Shown here: one piece after another, positions 59,545 to 64,000 of the stretch
Numbering within the stretch: position 1 is the stretch's first letter
Layout of the letters: each line of letters begins with the position of its first letter
DNA from: Nymphaea colorata
Taxonomy: Eukaryota > Streptophyta > Magnoliopsida > Nymphaeales > Nymphaeaceae
DNA length: 64,000 nt
Assembly (NCBI RefSeq): GCF_008831285.2
Contig: NC_045138.2
Coordinates: forward strand, 6,973,205-7,037,204
Direction: 5' to 3'
The notes under the pieces: model-generated
Databases searched by the model: none
Told to the model about the DNA's origin: nothing
The model's input: only the letters and a program-made list of their open reading frames with translations
Made by a program: the position numbers and the translations under genes

Positions 59545-60647
59545 CTTACCTTTTGGTTTTGAAAAGAAAGGCAAAGAAAAAATAAGTGACAAGCTAACGA
59601 AAGCCTTGTATGGCTTAAAGCAAGTCCTCCAACCTTAGAATATGAAATTTGATACCTGTTTCATACAAAAATGGATTTCAAAATGGTCAAAGCGAACCAT
59701 CTTTGTATGTGAAGAAAGACAGTCAAGAAAATTTTGTTGGTTGAGAAATTCAACAGAGCTATGATGAAAGAATATGTGATGATGACCTCGACATCATGAA
59801 ATATTTTTTGGTAATTCAAGTTAAACAGATAAATGTTGAAAATTTTCATTTCTCAAGAAAAATATATTGATGACTTGTTAAAGAGGTCATACATGCCAAA
59901 GTGCCAGCCAGTGAATACGCTAATGGCAATAAATGAAAAGTTCTCCAAAAAAGATGATGGAAAAAAAGTTGACGCTTCGAGGTATCACAGCTTAATACAA
60001 TGTTTGATTTATGTCACAAATACAATGGCTAATATTATGAACGCAGTGAGTATCATCTCCAGATTTATGAATGAGATTTAAAATACTTCATCTTACATAA
60101 GAGAATCTTAAAGTATCTCCAAGGCACAAAGAAGTTGGGAACTAAATATATTACTAAAAATCATTTTACTTTGCTTGGTTTTAATAACAGTGATTGGGCA
60201 CGTTCTGTTGATGATAGAAAAAAACACTTCAAGTTCTGTGTCTTGCTTGAAAACAAAGGTATTTTTGTGGTCTTCTATAGAGCAAAATACTATTGCATTA
60301 TCATCCACCACGGCAGAGTACATAACAGTTGCTACTGCAGCATGTGACGTAGCTAGTTTCACTAAGAAGAGCAACTGGAGATTTTCAATATAAACAAGGA
60401 AATTCAACCATTATCTAATGTGAAAAAAAAATCCGCAACTGTTACGACAAAAATCCGGTTTTTCATGTACGTTCAAAGCATATTGAACTTCGTCGTCACT
60501 CCATCAAAGAGTTAGTTGAAAATGGAAAGATTGTGATAGAATTCATCCCAAGCAAAGACCAAATTGTAGATATGTTTACAAAACCATTTCCAACAGAAAA
60601 ATTTGAACAACTCTAGACTTCGTTGAGAATTTCAAATTAAATGGGGG
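59545..60647 (+). mobile_element. Decayed Ty1/copia pol (end of RT, RNase H)
   Basis: Reading across several frames shows the copia order: PFGFEKKGKEKISDKL, TKALYGLKQ, SLYVKKDSQENFV, then DIMKYFLVIQVKQINVENF, ISQEKYIDDLLKRSYMPK, VDASRYHSLIQCLIYVTNT and NSDWARSVDD. The RNase H hallmark IALSSTTAEYI follows, then VDMFTKPFPTEKFEQL. Stops and frameshifts are frequent, and the segment that should carry the YVDD catalytic loop is missing. It ends in a polypurine tract (AAATGGGGG) followed by TGTTAAAAAC at 60648, a probable 3' LTR start. The 5' half is absent. Confidence 0.9.
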
Positions 60648-61144
60648 TGTTAAAAACTAATTTGTAATTCCAAATGGATTCAAAATGTTGAGATCCATAT
60701 CCAAAAAAAGGGAGGGTGCATACGGTGGATACTGAAAGCTCTTGATTTTCCAAAAAAAATCTTGAAAGTTGAACATGCTTAAGAAGATGAAATTGTAATC
60801 TCTTAAGCACGTCTCGGATATAATGAAAGCAATTAAGATGTTTAGAAATTCTTCCCAACTAAGTTTACATAAAAACACAAACACTTGATTGAGGTAATGA
60901 GAAAAAAAGAGTGCAACATAAAAATAGAAATATCTCATTCCTACCTGCCTCCGTGTATGAATTTCGTGCACCACTTTAAATATGACAAAAAAAAAACCCA
61001 TAATTAACACAAAAATAAACTTTTTTGTAAGGATAAAAACAGAAACTGCAAAAAGAAGCTTTAAGGATTTGATAAAAGTAAAATTTGTCATATCATCATG
61101 ACCGATATACCCTTTAGACAGTAAAAAAATGTTTTTGTTTTTTA
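60648..61144. other. Probable LTR of the copia remnant and flank
   Basis: It starts TGTTAAAAAC directly after the polypurine tract, as copia 3' LTRs do. I cannot find the matching CA end, and no second LTR is visible for comparison, so its length is unknown. No gene. Confidence 0.5.
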
Positions 61145-61555
61145 CTTGACTTATAGCGTTATCTCATTATCTCATAAATATTTAATTATGTCATAAACAT
61201 TATCTCATATTTATGTTAAGTGTTAACTCATACATTCATTATTTCCTTATCTCATAAATATTTTATTATCTCATAAATATTATCTCATATTTATATTAAG
61301 CGTTATCTCATATATTTGTCTATTATCTCATTATCTCCTAAACATGATCTCATATTTATATTTAGCGTTATCTCATATATTCGTCTTTTATATCATTATC
61401 TCATAAATGTTTTGATTTCTCATAAATATTATCGCATACTCATGTTTCACATTATCTCATATATTTTTCCTCTTGTTATCTCATTATCTCATAAACCTTT
61501 TATTATCTTAGACATACTATCTCATATTTATTTGTTATCTCATGCATATGCAATA
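61145..61555. repeat. Degenerate ATCTCATA-rich tandem array
   Basis: About 400 bp made of variants of TTATCTCATAAATATT, ATCTCATATTTATATTAAGC and TTATCTCATATATT, repeating roughly every 60-75 bp with strong drift. It looks like a small old satellite. No coding sequence. Confidence 0.75.
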
Positions 61556-61739
61556 TTTGTGCATAAAATAAAATGTACATATATTGATAGTATGGTACAT
61601 ATCCAGTGTACGTTCATTACATAAATGGAGTGGCTTACATAACTCTCACCGATTTCTCCCACCCTAGTTTTTTCTCTCTCTCTTCTTCATCTTCAAAAAA
61701 GGTCCATTTAACTTCTTGTTCGTCTTGTTGTCGCATGCC

Positions 61740-62340
61740 ATTCTCAAGTATCCTTGCATGAAGATTTTGCTTTTTACTCTTCCACTCAGTTGGCTGCTGA
61801 TCTTGAATCTGCCATGGTCGCCTGCCCACATGTTGTACTGCAGCCTGTCTTCGGCTGGGAGGGAACCGAAGGATGCTGTGATCGAACACTTGGAAGACTC
61901 CACACTCATCGCAGGCATTTATGATCCTTTGCGAAGCCGATGAGCGGCGCTGCCAAAGTTGTGGCCACTGGCCAGCCAAATGGGCAAGAGAGATGAGGGG
62001 GATGTCGTACACTGAACTGTTGCCGACCACCTTGGTAGGGCTGTGCATGAGCAAGTTCGAGCAGAGTTGAGCCAGCTCAAACTTGACTCGAGTGTCTAGA
62101 AAGAAACTCGAACTCGGTTTGAGCTCCAGTCGAGTCCGATTTCATTAGCTCGAGCTCGATTGGACTTGACTTTTTAAAACTTGAACAGCTTGATTAAGCT
62201 TGAGCCGAAGATTGGCTTGAGCCGAGCGAGCCAAGCAATTCATTAATTTTTTTTTTTTTAAAAAAGAGGTGGAATATAGATATGAAGACGACAACCTTGG
62301 GCTGCTGGTCTTGGTTGTGGACCTGGTTGACTGATGGGTC
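61740..62340 (-). pseudogene. Flavanone 3-hydroxylase-like 2-oxoglutarate dioxygenase pseudogene
   Basis: Minus-strand fragment of the DIOX_N part of a flavonoid-type dioxygenase. Upstream piece: VHNQDQQPKV (about 62296-62330), matching the VRDEDERPKV motif of F3H. After an inserted element come KVVGN, VYDIPLISLAHLAG and RIINACDECGVFQVFDH (62012-61880). In another frame SFGSLPAEDRLQYNMWAGDH and GRFKISSQLSGR (to 61777) follow, matching F3H FFALPAEEKLRFDMSGG and GGFIVSSHLQGE. A deletion of roughly 30 nt plus a frameshift joins the two parts. The Fe(II)- and 2-oxoglutarate-binding C-terminal half is missing. F3H is my best guess; a related dioxygenase is possible. Confidence 0.7.
62036..62292. 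mobile_element. TCGAGC-type element, copy 4, inside the dioxygenase pseudogene
   Basis: It starts TAGGGCTGTGCATGAGC. The interior has GAACTCGGTTTGAGCTC, TAGCTCGAGCTCGATTGG and CTTGAGCCGAGCGAGCC words. The bases before it are CACCTTGG (62028-62035) and those after are AACCTTGG (62293-62300), 7 of 8 identical, as expected of an 8-bp target duplication. Dioxygenase coding sequence lies on both sides, so it interrupted that gene. The right terminus is degraded. Confidence 0.6.
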
Positions 62341-63109
62341 TGAGTCTTAGGGCCTTAGTTTACATCAAGACCTTAGTAAGAGTATGGTACACTTTTTAAA
62401 TTGAGGGCAGCCAATTCCACCCCTATGTCTCTCTCTCTCTCTCTCAATTAACAACCCAATAATGCACCTCCCTCCCCCCTTGTTGGGAACCTGAGCTAGG
62501 TCGAGTCGAGACTTGGGTGGAATATGATATACCTTTCAAGTTGAGCATTGGGATCTCTTCTTTTACGATCAAAGAAAATAGCGGGAATCAAACAAGTAGC
62601 ATGTCTTCTACATGCCCACCTGCCCAACCAGCAGCTATAATACGCCCCTTGTGACAAGGTACGTGGGCAACTTAGAAAATTACTTTTTATTTATGTTTTT
62701 ATTTTTTGCTTTAACATTGTTGATAGTTTAAAGAAAAAAAAACATCTTTCACAATTTTCTTAGTAAAAGATGTCATAAAAGTTTAAGTGTGGCATAACTT
62801 CATAATGAAGACGTTAAAGGCTTTCAATTGATATGAAGTCCACCTTAATTCAGTCACACAATTGAGGACTTTGAATTTAAGATTTTGAATAACAAAATTC
62901 CCCATTAGGCCTCAAATTCGTGAAATATATATTTCAAGTCAGAAAGGAGGCTAAAAAATAATTAACACGGGTAGATAGGCCCATCTCCCTTCAGCTTTGC
63001 ATGAGAAAGAAGCTACTTCTTTTTTTTTTTTTTTTCTCTCAAAGTACCCCTCCATACTCCAATTCTGTCTCCCTTTTTCTCTTCTCCCCTAAGTCCCTCT
63101 TCTCTTTTG
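62341..63109. other. Non-genic stretch
   Basis: A (CT)n tract lies near 62428-62446, a C run near 62472-62478 and a T run near 63020-63035. No gene recognised. Confidence 0.45.
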
Positions 63110-63560
63110 TAGGGATGTCAATGGAATGGACTCGAATCTGATATGCTTTTAATTGTTTCTCCTTTTGCAGATATTCATATCTTCGAATTCAGATTCAAAG
63201 ACAAACAAAAAAAAATCATATCTAAATCCGAAATCCAATTTTACATTCCAAATCTGATCTGAATCTGATTTTTTATTCATATTTGAATATGAGTCCACAT
63301 TTTGAACCGAATTTGAGCTATTTTCAAAATTGAAGAGCATTGAATATAGGATATTTATTTGAAATTAAATCCAATCTGAATTCAAATCTGACCAGATATT
63401 TATGTATATCTGAACCCAAATTTGAATCCCATCGAATATCATTTTCTCAATCTAAATCCGATCTGATTTCATAATTGGATATTAAAATTTTTTATATATC
63501 TAATTTTTTATAACAGATCGGTTGGACATCGGATTCAAATTGAATATATTGGCATCCTTA
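63110..63560. mobile_element. GGATTTGAAT-type element, copy 4, both ends present
   Basis: The left end TAGGGATGTCAATGG and the complement of the right end, TAAGGATGCCAATATATT, form an inverted repeat close to the Ac/Ds-type TAGGGATGAAA end. The 451-bp interior is a chain of ATATCTTCGAATTCAGATTC, AATCTGATCTGAATCTGAT and ATTTGAATATGAG words. Flanking 8-mers CTCTTTTG and CTTTTCTT match only partly. Confidence 0.65.
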
Positions 63561-63939
63561 CTTTTCTTATATTTTCAAACACTCATTTCATTAGAAGAAC
63601 TTGGAAACGAAGCCGGCAATATTCAATATTCCCTTCTGCTAGACAGGTCATATGTATATAGAGAGCCATTAGATTTTGCATATAAAAGTTTCCAAATTTG
63701 TCAGTTTGGTCTTTTTGAAAAAATAAGAGTTGAACCCGATAAGAAATTTTCAAAAATTTTATACAATATGTCACATGAATATTCGGCACCCCACCAGAAA
63801 AAAAATGTTTAATATATAAATTTAGAGAATGAAATAATTATATTCAGTAGAATCGACCATACCATTCTTGGTGAACATTTTACTACTGCCAAATCTTTTG
63901 CCAGCTGGCTTGTAAGTTCATGAAACATCACTTACACTT
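63561..63939. other. Non-genic stretch
   Basis: No supported gene. The open frame on the plus strand here has no recognisable domain. Confidence 0.4.
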
Positions 63940-64000
63940 TTAAGCTTGGGCATTGGGTTGGGTACCGGACAAGTCGCCGTACCAGAGTAGGCTCAACTAA
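63940..64000. repeat. Start of a GGCCCGG-type element, cut by the window edge
   Basis: TTAAGCTTGGGCATTGGGTTGGG followed by GGTACCGGACAAG resembles the left terminus of the family seen at 8085 and 59141. Only the first 60 bp are in the window. Confidence 0.4.

Overview
This is nuclear DNA of a flowering plant. The evidence is a split gene for a CW-SET histone methyltransferase, an intronless plant-type PPR gene, a floral B-class MADS-box gene, a nuclear tRNA-Pro and a 6.4 kb piece of plastid DNA. The MADS gene is a PISTILLATA (PI) orthologue whose fifth exon is 42 nt rather than the 30 nt of most flowering plants. I recall the long exon as the ancestral state kept in Amborella and the water lilies, so I infer an early-diverging angiosperm, most likely Nymphaeales. 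I could not check this.

Layout. 1-14.4 kb: gene-poor, with one tRNA-Pro(CGG) on the minus strand, a weak LINE-like remnant, microsatellites and many short dispersed elements. 14.5-38.3 kb: the SDG8/ASHH2-type H3K36 methyltransferase gene on the plus strand, 17 coding exons and 2362 codons that stay in frame through every proposed junction. Its long introns carry MITE-like elements and tandem repeats. 40.4-42.1 kb: a PLS-class PPR gene on the minus strand, convergent with SDG8. 43.85-50.25 kb: plastid insertion (NUPT) collinear with the plastid interval from the petA end to rps18. Several of its genes are broken, mostly by C-to-T changes and single-base deletions. 51.7-53.6 kb: the PI gene on the minus strand, seven exons. 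54-64 kb: repeats, a decayed Ty1/copia pol, an ATCTCATA-rich tandem array, and an F3H-like dioxygenase pseudogene split by a short element.

The two main protein genes both belong to flowering control in model plants: SDG8 as chromatin regulator of transcription units, PI as petal and stamen identity factor. Nothing in the sequence shows that they are co-regulated; they are separated by the PPR gene and the NUPT.

The most unusual structure is a set of short elements with inverted-repeat ends and an interior built from one degenerate, often palindromic word per family: TCGAGC, GGATTTGAAT, GGCCCGG and GGGTACGGGTAC. Most termini resemble AGGGNTGNNCA. One copy has a perfect 8-bp target duplication and another an 8-bp duplication with one mismatch, as expected of hAT-type insertion. 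Coordinates of spliced genes are derived by hand from splice consensus, reading frame and family conservation; element ends are approximate unless a target duplication is stated.
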